From Bremia lactucae (Eukaryota > Oomycota > Peronosporomycetes > Peronosporales > Peronosporaceae), in NCBI RefSeq assembly GCF_004359215.1, contig NC_090622.1:870710-934709 (forward strand): a stretch of DNA of 64,000 bases, in the 5' to 3' direction. The notes below the pieces were generated by a model. It did no database searches, had not been told where the DNA came from, and was given only the letters and a program-made list of their open reading frames with translations. Position 1 is the first letter of the stretch, and every line of letters starts with the position of its first letter. Shown piece after piece: positions 23,457 to 33,905 of the stretch. The position numbers and the translations under genes are program-made.

Positions 23457-25004
23457 CTAGCAAAGGTGGGGGGGGGGTTGATGACTCTTCAAAACTTTGC
23501 TAGGAACATTACGTGTGGCGCCTAATGTCTTAGACCTCCAATCGATCCATGACTTATAGTGTTCTAACCAGGCCATACCAAGAATGAGATCATATCTCGA
23601 ATCCAAATCTATGACGAGACAGCGTTCCATACTGTCAAAGTCCAGAAACTTTATACCTAAGTTTAATGGAACTTTGAGAACAGTGACACGAGTCCCAGTC
23701 GCTAAGCGAACAGTGATTGTATCACCTTCATGCGCTCTAAGCGCCTCAACGTTTTGTTGAATTCCTTCAAGGAAAGGGCGTCGAACATAATTGCAAGATG
23801 CTCCTGAGTCAATTGAAATTGACCACGGCTTATCAAAGCCCTTTACAGTCGCTTGTGCGACTAGCAAGCCAGGCTTGTACTCTAGCCCCGTGCCATTAAG
23901 CACCGAGCTAATTGGGGCTAGGTTCTGTATATTCTTACCACCTATAGGCTCAACAGAGCCTAGGTATTCCCCAGTAGGGCGCCACTACACCTACTGAGTA
24001 TCGACGTTTTCTCGCACCGTGCCATATATCTGGCATAGGTCGGAAATGGAGCTCTTTCGACCTTTACGCAATTTTTGTAGGGGGCAGGCCGGACGTAAAT
24101 GGTTCGTGCTTCCGCACATATAACACCTACGGATGGTCTTATGCTGTTCCACAGCTGAAGGAGCTTCTTCTCCTTCCTCAACGAGGCTTAAATCCATCGG
24201 TTCCGCTCTATTAGATGGAATCATGTGCTCGAAGAGCTTGTTCGGTACGCAGGCGTGCTAACGCGAGCAGACTTTATGTCGAACTCGGCGCGTAGCGCTA
24301 TGGCAGCTGCCTCGTCGAAAGTAGCAGGATGAGATTGGAATAATTCCGTCCGGGCAAGCCATCCTGAGCCCCCCATAAAGATTGTTACTACAATTGCTTC
24401 TTGCTTCGGGTCTTGATGCATAGATGCAATAAGAGTTCTCAACTCCTGGACAAAGTCCCTTAGGGTTCTTTTAACATGTCGAGTCGCTAGGAGCCGTGCT
24501 CACATGCGAAAAGCCTGATCAGGCGGGCCAAACGTGCTCGTTATTTGCTGTTTCAGCGAATCCCATATGGTAAAAGCGTCGTTTATGGACGTGCTGCACG
24601 AAAGTGCCCACTCCATTGCTCTACCTCCAAGTTTGGAAGTGGCCATAGCCACCTTTTGCCGTTCTGTTAAGAACAAGGCGGAATCAATGGACATTTCTAT
24701 CTGCTTAATCCAAAAAGGGAAATTTTCTCCCTCTTTTCCCTCACATATCTTAACAATTACAGTTAGAAAGCGTGCCCTCGGCTCTGAGTCAGGTACAGAG
24801 ATGTACCGAGTTGGCATAGATACCGCTAATTGGTCCTGTACCTGACCGATCAGGGAGGTTTCGCACCGCATGAAGGCTACAAGCCTTGCATGTAGGACCT
24901 CTGGTCCTGGGAGATAATAAATTCCCGTGCTCAAGACCAAATAAGGTTTTGAGCTTGTCAAAAGCGGCGCGTTGCGCTTTCGACAAATCTGGAACCTCTT
25001 TCAT
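23457..25004 (-). pseudogene. gag and protease remnant (B2)
   Basis: Gag begins at 25004 (MKEVPDLSKAQRAAFDKLKT). The capsid part at 24961-24500 contains RQKVAMATSKLGGRAMEWAL, and 24442-24221 contains RTLIASMHQDPKQEAI. An intact zinc knuckle CYMCGSTNHLRPAC lies near 24125. The protease (23903-23457) is well preserved: SIDSGASCNYVRR active site and DLILGMAWLEHYKSWIDWR. Frameshifts lie between gag blocks. Confidence 0.8.
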
Positions 25005-25064
25005 TTTCGTGAGGGTTTAGTCTTGTAAAGGCTAAGGCGTAGATCGACTACGAGTGCTACCAGG

Positions 25065-25525
25065 TGTAGCGGAGCTACCTCGCTCCTAAAGTCAGAGGAA
25101 GACTTTCAGACTCAGAGTGTCACTTAGTTTTGTTGAACTAATGGACTAACAACTCAGGGAGTCGTACAAGCTCTTAAAGTTTAAGGAATCCTAGTTCAAT
25201 GGGATTCAGGGGTCCGTGGAACGAAGTGGCAACTAGTGCCCAAGAGGATATACCTGAGAAAGGCTTCTATCTCTTACAGATCAATGCGCAAGCCTTAGAA
25301 AGACACTTAACGCTTTAAGATCAAAAGGGGAACTACACTTTATTTAATTATTTAAATTTAAAATCTTATCTTAGCTAATATAAATCGACTTTGGCCGCCA
25401 GATTTAATTCTGGCGGCGAACACATTTGTTACCCATAATTAATGGGATTTAAGTAAATAACTATTTTAAAATTAGATAAAAGATACCTTAACAACGGATC
25501 TCCAACCGATGTGTGCCCCATTACA
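25065..25525 (-). repeat. 5' LTR, family B (B2)
   Basis: 461 bp, plus-strand TGTAGCGGAGCTACC ... GTGTGCCCCATTACA. The primer-binding site lies just inside (CTACCAGG on the plus strand before 25065). Confidence 0.85.
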
Positions 25526-25653
25526 GTTGTGCGGTGCGCATGGAGGCGCCATACTTAGTGAGTGATTAATATATTAAGTTCAGTAGTAGATAGAAGATCG
25601 TTACGTAAGAAACTAAATATATGAATATTGTTTTACTTTTCCCCAATTATGAT

Positions 25654-26091
25654 TGTAATGGGGTGTATCGTTACATGAAAATTACACTTAAAGTTTGTTA
25701 ATTAATATATTATCCAGAAGGTAGATAATGCTTGGAGAATACTACATTATGTAGCAATATTTTAAAGTCTTATCCGTTAATAGATATAGACCATTATATT
25801 TACTTGCTCCGCGGTCCAGTCAGCGCTGGACGCGCGCAAAGAGAAAGACAGAAAAGATTATTAGTACATATTTGTATTATTTTATGATAAAGTTTGTTTT
25901 AAGCAGATAGACAAGAAGAACTTAATTATACTAATACAGTTTTTAATTAACCCAATTTAAAGCAAGTGTTTTAAAGAGAAGACTTCCTCTGCACGTACTA
26001 GTGTACGTGAAGTGACGTGAGGCACCACTCGCACTGAGGCAGTGCGAAGTGGACTTGTACTGAAGCAGTACAAGTCGTAGTACCCGTTACA
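25654..26091 (+). repeat. 5' LTR, family C (C2)
   Basis: 438 bp, TGTAATGGGGTGTATCGTTAC ... GTACCCGTTACA. Same length and orientation of inner blocks as the C3 5' LTR (55223-55660). Confidence 0.85.
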
Positions 26092-26233
26092 CCTGGTAGC
26101 ACTTTTTAGTCCTTCCAAATACCACAGTTCCATCATCTAACATGTCCATGTTAGATGATAATGGAAGTACGCATCACGTTTTGCGTGATAGCACTTTTTT
26201 CTAAGTGACATAGAAAGGAGTGCGGTCGAACGA

Positions 26234-27265
26234 ATGAGTTCGACCGTAGAGAACGATGCCATCTTGGCCATGCTGTCCGATTTGGACAGAGATGCCCTCC
26301 ATTCAGCCATCGCCAAGTTCATCCAACATGAACTTGACGAGGCGAAGGAGAAGGTAGCCTTGCTTAATAGCAAGTCTCTTAACAGGCAGAACTGTTGAGG
26401 TTACAGCAGGTACAGATCCCTGAACCTGGGATGACGCACACGCGTCGTCCGGAAACCTTAAAGATTGACATCTCTAAGTATAGGGGAGTCGAAAAGACTC
26501 CCTCTTGAGATTGTTTGTCGAGTTGGACGATGCCATAAGGGCTCGTCGCATCGTCGAAGAGCAAATGCAAGTCGCATTTGCTCAGTCAATTTTGGCAGGT
26601 CGTGCCAAACCTTGGGCACTTAGGCCAAAAGTTGCGCGACCATCTGTCTTTGAGTCGCTAGAGGCTTTTAAAACCCGGATAAAAGAGACGTTTGAGCCGC
26701 CTAGGGCTGTGTTCAGAGCTTCTGATACTCAAGCAAGGCAAGCGCGATGCTCACGCTTGTGCTTGGCACATACGTATCTTAGCGAGTTGTACCACTAACA
26801 ACTTAATTCATGAACACACGTTGATTACGGTGTTCATGCAGGTCTTACGGATGGTCCCGTAAAGACCCACCTGTTCCGCCTGGAACTGGATACGCTTGAA
26901 CAAGCAATATCCGTTACGGATAAGGAGGACTTTAGCTTGAGACAGGCTCAAGCTAGTTCGTCATCATATCGTCCTCCAAGAAGACACGAGCTTGGAGGTC
27001 CAAAACCGATGGACTTCTCTTATGTCGAAAGTGAGAAATCTCGCTTTTCGAACAGTAAGCGGTTGCAGAAATGCAATCGCTGTCAAACGTTAGTACACTA
27101 CGCTCATGAGTGTAGTGCTTCACGCCCAGTACGGAGAGGTACTGAACGTAATTATGGACCGAATGCTAAAAGGGCAACGGTCTGTTCCGACGTTGTCGCG
27201 AAATCACAACAGCGAGGCGGCCGCCAAAAAACGGTTGGGGTCAGTAGGGGCGCAACGCCCTACTG
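26234..27265 (+). pseudogene. gag remnant (C2)
   Basis: The ATG at 26234 opens MSSTVENDAILAMLSDLDRD with a helical N-terminus, and a stop follows at about 26396. Capsid pieces are visible at 26505-26798 (VFESLEAFKTRIKETFEPPR) and an intact zinc knuckle CNRCQTLVHYAHEC near 27075. Broken by several frameshifts. Confidence 0.7.
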
Positions 27266-27307
27266 ATCTAGCAACCTCAAGAGAATTTGCAAATCTCTTG
27301 ACTAAAG

Positions 27308-27844
27308 TTGCTCCGCACACAATCATTATGTGCCTGTGCACCTGATGATGAGGTATCCCTCAGCACCTTGAAATTAAAAGTGACAAATGATTTGTCACTT
27401 AACGCCCTAGTGGACTGTCGAGTGTCGAACAACTTCATTTGTCGCCAGTCGCTAGAGGGTCGTCCGCTCAAATATGTTGAGCGCGACATCCCTCTAACGA
27501 GGATGACGATGGGTCTAGTGACATGCGCATCGATAACAGTGATGAAACGCGTAGTGATATTTCACGACACGTTAAGAGATTTTCAGTATGATGATGATTT
27601 CATCGTACTGGATTTGGATGACCAATTTGATGTCATCCTTGATTACACTTGTTTCAGAAAGTATAAGTCAAGAATCAGCTTGCAGCATCGATTCGTACAA
27701 ATGCCTGCCACTTGTTCATCAGATGGCCATTTGATGAACGTATTGGAGCGTTCACAAGCGTGTGGATGTACTACGAGTGAGTGCAATGGCCTCGCTTGTG
27801 GTACGGTCGTTAGTACGACTGCACAAGGTCAGTGTGATTACTAA
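27308..27844 (+). pseudogene. Protease remnant (C2), active site mutated
   Basis: Homologous over its length to the C3 protease at 53973-53128, with shared blocks such as YVERDIPLTRMT. The active site reads LVDCRVSNNF where C3 has LLDCGASNNF, so the conserved Gly and Ala are lost. The second conserved block (VILGLPWL in C3) reads VILDYTCF. An open frame but an inactive product is expected. 27845-28140 continues the linker. Confidence 0.75.
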
Positions 27845-28222
27845 TCACCCGATAGAGTCAGCTGCCGGCGGCTGTGCGAATGCACAGGCAGCGCCGAAGG
27901 TCCACCCGTCGAATAAGCCGAGTGGATGGAGACATGAGTGTACGCCTAGAGGGCGACAAACAAGGAAGATACCGGTTGTTGAAAAGGGACAACACGATGA
28001 TCCTAGGTCGAGCAGAGAGTCGACCGTAGAGGACTCGACTGTGATAGCGCAATCACAGTCGGAAGACGTTGAGAAAATAAGTCCCCACGTACTTGAAGAG
28101 AAATCTCCTCAAATAGTTAATGCTGAAGTGATTTGACTTCAGCATCCCGAGGGATTGATCCCTCGGCAGCCTGTGGAATGGGATGCCAGGAAGAAACCGA
28201 GCCATTGAATGTCTTAATTAAT

Positions 28223-28324
28223 CACAAGAACCGCTTGGGATCTACAGTTGATAATTGAGTTATCTCTGAAGTTGACTTCGGAGATAACTCAATTATCAAC
28301 TGTAGATCCCAAGCGGTTCTTGTG
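28223..28324. repeat. 102-nt near-perfect palindrome
   Basis: Two 51-nt arms with no spacer (centre between 28273 and 28274) pair with two mismatches. The right arm is the normal family C sequence (compare 53028-53080). The left arm is its inverted copy replacing the normal upstream bases. A strong hairpin or cruciform former. Confidence 0.9.
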
Positions 28325-28617
28325 AGATCTGCATAGTGGTAGAATCAAGCAGATCTGCGTACTCTTCAGAGAGGACGAATACGCAATTAGCGGTAATTTT
28401 TGCAGAGAACGAACGGTTTCTCAGCAGCTCATCGATAGACGAAAGTGTCCTCGATGTGAAGACTCCAATTAAGAGAGATACTACTCAATTTCGTGTGAGT
28501 CACTTTCACTAAGACCAAATCCTTTATACATGGATTTGATTGAATTCAGGGATGTAATCCCTGAAACAGTTCCATGCGAGTTGCCTACAGAGTGATTGTC
28601 GTTTAAGGGAGGGGTGA

Positions 28618-29039
28618 TGTAACGGGGTGTGTCGTTACGTGGAAGTAACACTTAAAGGTTGTTAATTAATATATTATCTAAAAGGTAGATAATGTTTGAG
28701 GAATATTACTTTACATATTAATATTCGGAAGCTTATCCATTGGTAGAGATAGGCCATTATATCTACTACTAGTACGTGCAGAGGAAGACTTTTAAAAACA
28801 CTTGCCATAACGTAAACTGTACATAATGAAGTTCTTCTATTTCTATCTATTTATTACTAACTTAATTATAGACTAATTCAAAACATGTAACAAAGTCTTA
28901 TCTGTCTCTCTCTTTGCGGGCGTCCAGCGCTGACTGGAGCGCAGAGCAAAACGTGAAGTGACGTGAGGCACCACTCGCACTGAAGCAGAGCGAAGTGGAC
29001 TTGTACTGAAGCAGCACAAGTCGGCAGTGCCCCGTTACT
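28618..29039 (+). repeat. 3' LTR, family C (C2), with internal inversion
   Basis: 422 bp, TGTAACGGGGTGTGTCGTTAC ... GCCCCGTTACT. Outer parts match the 5' LTR. The block at about 28768-28950 is inverted relative to it. Confidence 0.8.
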
Positions 29040-29617
29040 CACTGGGCATGCGGTGATATTGGGCTGTAGCAGTTGCTAAAATATAGTATATTTATTATCT
29101 TTAACAGAGTTCCTATTTGGCAAACAGAACAATCGATGAGTAAATTTCTACCTTCTGACAAAGTCCTAACATAGGCGACTCGCAATGCTTAACGCTATCT
29201 CCAGTTAATTGTGACAATTAATTTAATAAGACTCAGGAATCGACGCAATTAATGGTAAACGGCAAGTACTTTGGCAATTAAAATAAGAAGAAGTAATACG
29301 CAACGACTTTCAAATATTCTTACTCCACCGCTAACTGTGCTATTTGCTTGTAGTGTCATGTGTTAAAGCTCGAAATTTCTGAGCAATTGTGTTCGTTTCA
29401 GACAAACCCATAGAGTTAATAAAACTCTTTGCAAGGTGATTACAGTACTCAAGTCATCTTTTCTCTTCCGTTTCTTTCCAGAGGCCACCCGCGCTGAACC
29501 GCCGACCTTAAGAAGACTGTCCTCACGACAGTTTTATATCGTACACTTCGCTCACTAGAGATTCAGACGCGCACAAAATTGCCGTCTGCTAGCAGTGCCT
29601 AAACAGAATTATAAGTC
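29040..29617. promoter_or_regulatory. 5' region of the GH5-like gene
   Basis: Host sequence between C2 and the GH5-like gene. An Inr-like CGCTCACT at 29549-29556 followed by CACAAAATTGCC at 29572-29583 resembles the oomycete Inr/flanking arrangement, 35-69 bp upstream of the ATG. Nothing else is recognised in the remaining 500 bp. Confidence 0.3.
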
Positions 29618-31314
29618 ATGAGCATGTCGGGACGTCCCAGTGGCGTTGGCCGAGGCTCGTTTTCGGCAGGCCGCAGCTCTGAAGTCGAACGAATTATCGC
29701 TGCCGCCGACGTGGATACGACTTTTGCTGGCAAAAAGGCCCGCTATCGTGGCCGCCGTTCGGTACGTTATAGCTGTCGAATAGGATGTGCTTTATTAGTG
29801 AAAGTCGCTGAATTTCTATGCTACCTCAGACGTGGCCGGGAGCTCTGGCTTTGTTTCTTCTTGCCATCGTGTCGATTGCAGGCCTGACATACTATGGCAT
29901 CAAGGTGAAGGACGGTGTGAATGAGACTGTGGCTAGCAGTGAGGCTTCGGAAGAGTCCAGATTCAGTGACGGCACTCAGATCATCGACGGTAGCCCTACA
30001 GATCCGACTTCCGATCTGGCTACTACCAACCCCAAGATGTACACAGACAGAAAATGTGAGCAGCCCAATTACATTAGCAAGAATGGGCGCATCTACGCGC
30101 AGCTTTCCGATGGAACGTCCACGCAGATCGACATCAAGGGCGTTAACTGGAAGGGCATGGAAGACCCAAAGGGCGTGCCGAAGGGTCTGTGGGACAACAT
30201 GGTCGACGGCGACTCTCTCTATCGTTATGCCTACTTTTTTCATTACAACAAGTTTAATGTTGTACGTTTTCCTCTGTCTATTGACGCTGTGATGCGAAAC
30301 ACAGACATTGATTCCAATCTCGTGAATTCCAACTCCAACCGTGCGCTGGCTACGGCCTCGCGGTATAATACGCTGCTGAGTCTACTGGTGCAAGGTCTTG
30401 GTCAATTTAACATTGGGGTTGTATTGGATTTCCACGTTTTGTCGGCGTTGGAAGACGATCGATCCGGTCTATGGTACGGCACGTCTATTCAATTAAAAGA
30501 TATTAAGACGGCTATTACAAACCTTGCCGAAGCCATGTGCGACTCGACACACTTTAATATCATTGGCATTGATCTGAAGGATGGTTTAAACAAGGACGCA
30601 ACGTGGGGAGACGGATCAGATACGGACTGGTCGGTAGCAGCTACGGAACTTGGCAACCACATGCTTACCGAGTGCCCCAAGTGGCTGGCTTTTGTCCAAG
30701 GAGTGCAGGGTGAAAGCCACAAGGACTTGTATGGTGAACGTTCGCTTAAGAACACATTTTTGCCCGGATCAGATCTGTCGGGTGTCAGCACGAACCCTAT
30801 CACATTGGAAACGGACAACAAGGTGGTGTACGCACCCAAATTTTTCTCGAGCTCGTACTCGCCACGACTTTTCTTTTTCGGTGACGGGGAGACGAGTGGC
30901 AACCTTTTGAAGAATTATGTCGAGTTGGCGGATGCTGATCTGCTGGCAAACATCAAATTGCACATGAACTATTCATTTGGAGCAGCTTTTGATACGGGCA
31001 TGGCTGTAGTATTGTCTTCGTTTGGTGGTCTTGTGGGTGACCTTGATGCGACGGACATGCAGACAAGTTCACGAATAATTGAGAATGTTATCGGTCAAAT
31101 GGCAGGGTCAACAGCACCGTATCTTGCAGGGGGTTTCTGGTGGACGCTCAATCCTGACACGGCGTGGCCATACCCGGCCCCCGACAATTCAAACTCGACG
31201 GAACAGGGTCTGGTAGGTGATACGTGGCGCGTTGCGAACATGGATGTACTGAAAGCGCTGGCCGCGATGAATAAGACCATGGACAGTGTTAAGTTCATTC
31301 CGTGTTCTACGTAG
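29618..31314 (+). CDS. Membrane-anchored GH5-like protein, probable pseudoenzyme (one intron)
   Basis: Exon 1 is 29618-29761 (48 codons, MSMSGRPSGVGRGSF...). A 68-bp intron 29762-29829 (GTACGT...CTCAG, phase 0) is followed by exon 2 29830-31314, giving 542 residues. The start is supported by continuity of the frame across the splice. Residues 1-48 are basic and cytosolic; about 50-71 (GALALFLLAIVSIAGLTYYG) form one membrane segment, so type II topology. The rest resembles GH5 cellulase/exo-beta-1,3-glucanase folds: IDIKGVNWKGME, FNVVRFPLSID, VVLDFHVLS, WLAFVQGVQG and GGFWWTLNPDTA. The usual acid/base motif (LKNEP...ATWG in relatives) reads LKDGLNKDATWG, and the nucleophile motif (GEFGG) reads SSFGG. 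Both catalytic Glu are absent, so hydrolysis is unlikely. It may bind beta-glucan at the cell surface or secretory membranes; inferred. Convergent with the nucleoporin gene, 167 bp away. Confidence 0.85.
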
Positions 31315-31481
31315 TTTCATAAGGTACACACACGCGCATTCATATTAAGTTCATTTGCTGTTTCTGCTACACTTTTTTCGTCGCAGCGATATCAAAGACA
31401 ATGCATTTTTTTTACAGTTTTCCAAATTCTTTTCATTTAGCAAAAGTAGCTCAAATTCCTACTTCTTGTGTGTCTGTGTTA

Positions 31482-33139
31482 TTACCTTCGCATCTTTTGC
31501 GCACGACCACCACGTTTGGTCCCAACAGTAGCCACAGCATCAGGCGTGGTAAAGGACGAGGTGTTGTTGCCGAATCCACTTGTAGCGACTGTAGGCGCCA
31601 AGAACCCTACGGCCGAGTTTGTTGAAATTGGAGTTGCAGTTACGCTCGTAGTGGTTGCGAATGGTGTAGCGGAAGTAGCTGCGGTACTGGTGAGATTAAA
31701 GGATACTGCCTTGGCAGGGGCAGATACACCGAAATTGTATCCACCTCTAGAGGTTGGAGAATTCGACGTAGCATTTCCAAAACCAAATCCTAGTGGTGTA
31801 GCAGCAGGAGCTGCTGGTTGTGGGGTCACGATGGTAGGAGCTACGCTGGTACGGAAGCGCATCTTGTCAATGGCCTGACGCCTTTCCGTCTCACTATTCA
31901 TCTTGCGTTTGATAAAAGGATTTTGAAATGCGGCTGGGTGCTTGTCGCCTTGTCGAGCAAAGTCTTCTCGCATCTTCGCCAAACACAACCGACGCATTTC
32001 CTCGGCCTTTTCGTGCACTTCAGCCACGCGAGCAGCTGCCTGCATAAGAGCAGCATTCTGTACAAGCAAAATCTGCTGAAGCTGTCGAGTCGCTGGTGCT
32101 TCACGAGCCTTTGCAGACTCGTCTCGTCCATCAAGGAGCGGTTGTAAAAGTGCCTCGACATCTTGAATCTGGGTCTTGATTACCGCCATTTTTTGCTCGT
32201 AATGGTCAACTAGATCCCAGTAGTAAGGCGACGGCATTTCAACACGATGCGTGACGTTATACATATTAAGCGGGCCGCTTTTGCTACTGCTGTCCAAGCT
32301 ACGGCGAGTAAGGGTGGCCGCATCGACTTGATGGAGCAAGTGACGAACGTCCTGGCGCAAGTGCTGAACCGAAAAAGTCTGACGGTCTTGTCGATTCTGT
32401 CTTGCTAAAACTTCCTGCTCCAAACGGGCCATACTGTCGTGCAGTACTTCCAATTGACCAGGGGACACTGTCTTTAAAAAGGTGTCGATCTGGTCCTGCT
32501 CTTTCAAAAAGGCGTAAAATTGTGCTATATTGCGCATCACATTTTCAGGTAATGCCTCAAATGCTGTTTCAAGAGTAATTGGAGGACCACTACGCACAAA
32601 TGCATCACTTGATCAGTACATTGTCATTCTCTTTATACCTGCTGAAGTGTCCGATACATACACTGATTGCACTGTTGCTACTGGTTGGGCTGCAGCGCTA
32701 CCAGAGCCAAAACTTCCAATTCCTCCCCAAGTGGCTGTCTGTGGTATAGCTGATGTCGTAAAACTTCCGTTGCCAAAAGTACTAGGTCCTGTTCCGCCAA
32801 AGTAACTAGGAACAGTAGACGATGAAACGGCCGACGCATTAAAACTTAAGCTAGGAGAAGGCGTAGCGGAAGGTCTTGGACCAAAATTAAATCCACTAGA
32901 GGTGGAAGGGACAGAAAAACCTCCACCAAAGCTATTTCCGGCAGGAGGAGCCGAAGCTGAAGCCGTCGCACCAAAGCTCAAGCCTGACGAGGAAACTGGG
33001 ATTGCGGGTGTGGCGCCAAAGCTAAAATCTGATAGCAACATTGTCAGATCTGAGTGTTCGCATGTACAAGGCGGTTAAGCGGCGTACTAGAAGAGGGCGC
33101 CGCTGGTGCAGCTGTGGTGGTGCCGAACGAGAAGGACAT
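31482..33139 (-). CDS. NUP58: FG nucleoporin, Nup58-like (three exons)
   Basis: Exons 33139-33088, 33028-32639 and 32563-31482 (minus). Introns of 59 bp (GTACGC...ATCAG) and 75 bp (GTATAA...AACAG, branch-like TACTGAT) keep the frame, giving 507 residues. The start MSFSFGTTTAAP is chosen because splicing then joins an FG-rich N-terminus (FSFGAT, LSFGAT, FNFGPR, YFGGTG, SFGSG) to a helical core. The core begins LPENVMRNIAQFYAFLKEQ and has coiled-coil segments, including SPYYWDLVDHYEQKMAVIK, the pattern of the Nup58/45 domain. A further FG-poor C-terminal tail (GFGFGN, YNFGVS) ends in basic KRGGRAQKMRR. Nup58 pairs with Nup54 and Nup62 in the central channel. Nup54 is the alternative, but the (Y/W)xxLVxxxEQ helix and the DxxxxxNPF end favour Nup58. 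A retroelement array lies 230 bp upstream of its ATG. Confidence 0.8.
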
Positions 33140-33368
33140 TAGGTTGGCACTTTCTTAAGTGGCCAACACCAACTCAATAATTTGTCGAAGTATTGTTCCA
33201 TTAAACCCCTCTGTTTTGATATGGTCGCGACCGGCCTTGTCTGATCAAAAGATAGATAATATTAAATGAGAGGATTTAGTGGTTTTGGCAGGAAAATTAA
33301 TCAATGCATCAACCAATAGACCGCCGCATTGAGAGGGAGAAAGGGAAAGGATTGCGTAACTGAAGACG

Positions 33369-33373
33369 GAACT
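33369..33373 (+). repeat. Left target-site duplication GAACT
   Basis: GAACT immediately before the first LTR, matching 47378-47382 immediately after the last. Confidence 0.8.
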
Positions 33374-33845
33374 TGTAATGGGGCATATCGGTTGGAGAAC
33401 CGTTGTTGTGGTACATTGAGTTTATGGGTGAAATACCCTTTTATCTGATTTTTAAAAAGTTAGTTACTTAAATCCCATTTATTATGGGTAACAAATGTGT
33501 CGCCGCCAGATAAAAATCTGGCGGCCAAAGTCTATTTCAATTAGCTAAGGTAAGGTTTTAAATTTAAATTATTAAATAAAGTGCAGTTCCCCTTTTGATC
33601 TAAAAGCGTTAAGTGTCTTTCTAAGGCTTGCGCATTGATCTGTAAGGGATAGAAGCCTTTCTAAGGTATATCCTCTTGAGCACTAGTTGCCACTTCGTTC
33701 CACGAACCCCTGAATCCCTTAAACTAGGATTCCTTAAGCTTTAATAGCTGTACGACTCCCTGAGTTGTTAAGTCCATTAGCTCAATAGAACTAAGTGACT
33801 CTCTGAGTCTTCCTCTGACTTTTGGAGCATGGTAGCTCCGCTACA
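33374..33845 (+). repeat. LTR 1, family B array
   Basis: 472 bp, TGTAATGGGGCATATCGGTTG ... GTAGCTCCGCTACA, followed by PBS CCTGGTAGCACTCGTAG. Confidence 0.9.
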
Positions 33846-33905
33846 CCTGGTAGCACTCGTAGTCAATCTACGCCTGAGCCTTTACAAGACTGAACCCTCA
33901 CGAAA

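Larger units (their letters stand above)
17940..25525 (-). mobile_element. Family B Ty3/gypsy element B2, full length, defective
   Basis: Two LTRs (25065-25525 as 5', 17940-18415 as 3') enclose gag, protease, a linker, RT/RNase H, integrase, a chromodomain and a long antisense ORF region. The bases flanking the two LTRs do not match (CTATT against GTTGT). The fragment on the left (C1) does not resume on the right, so this is not a clean insertion. A 100-N gap lies at 18710-18809. Confidence 0.85.
25654..29039 (+). mobile_element. Family C element C2, internally deleted
   Basis: 5' LTR 25654-26091, PBS CCTGGTAGCAC, gag (26234-about 27265), protease (27308-27844), the start of the RT region (to about 28600), purine tract TTTAAGGGAGGGGTGA and 3' LTR 28618-29039. 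RT, RNase H and integrase are missing, as in a non-autonomous deletion derivative. No matching 5-bp duplication is seen (ATGAT against CACTG), and the last LTR base reads T instead of A. Confidence 0.8.

Noticed and set aside
30489..30902. 137-codon minus frame inside the GH5-like gene
   Set aside because: It lies wholly opposite a well-supported exon, shows no features of its own and looks like a shadow of the sense codons.
31468..31878. Plus-strand frame of 136 codons opposite the nucleoporin
   Set aside because: Ala/Val-rich shadow of the FG-rich 3' exon; no independent support.
32579..32626. 49-bp alternative intron in the nucleoporin (acceptor at TGTGCGTAG)
   Set aside because: It would put the two exons out of frame. 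The acceptor at 32565-32564 gives a 75-bp intron and an open frame.
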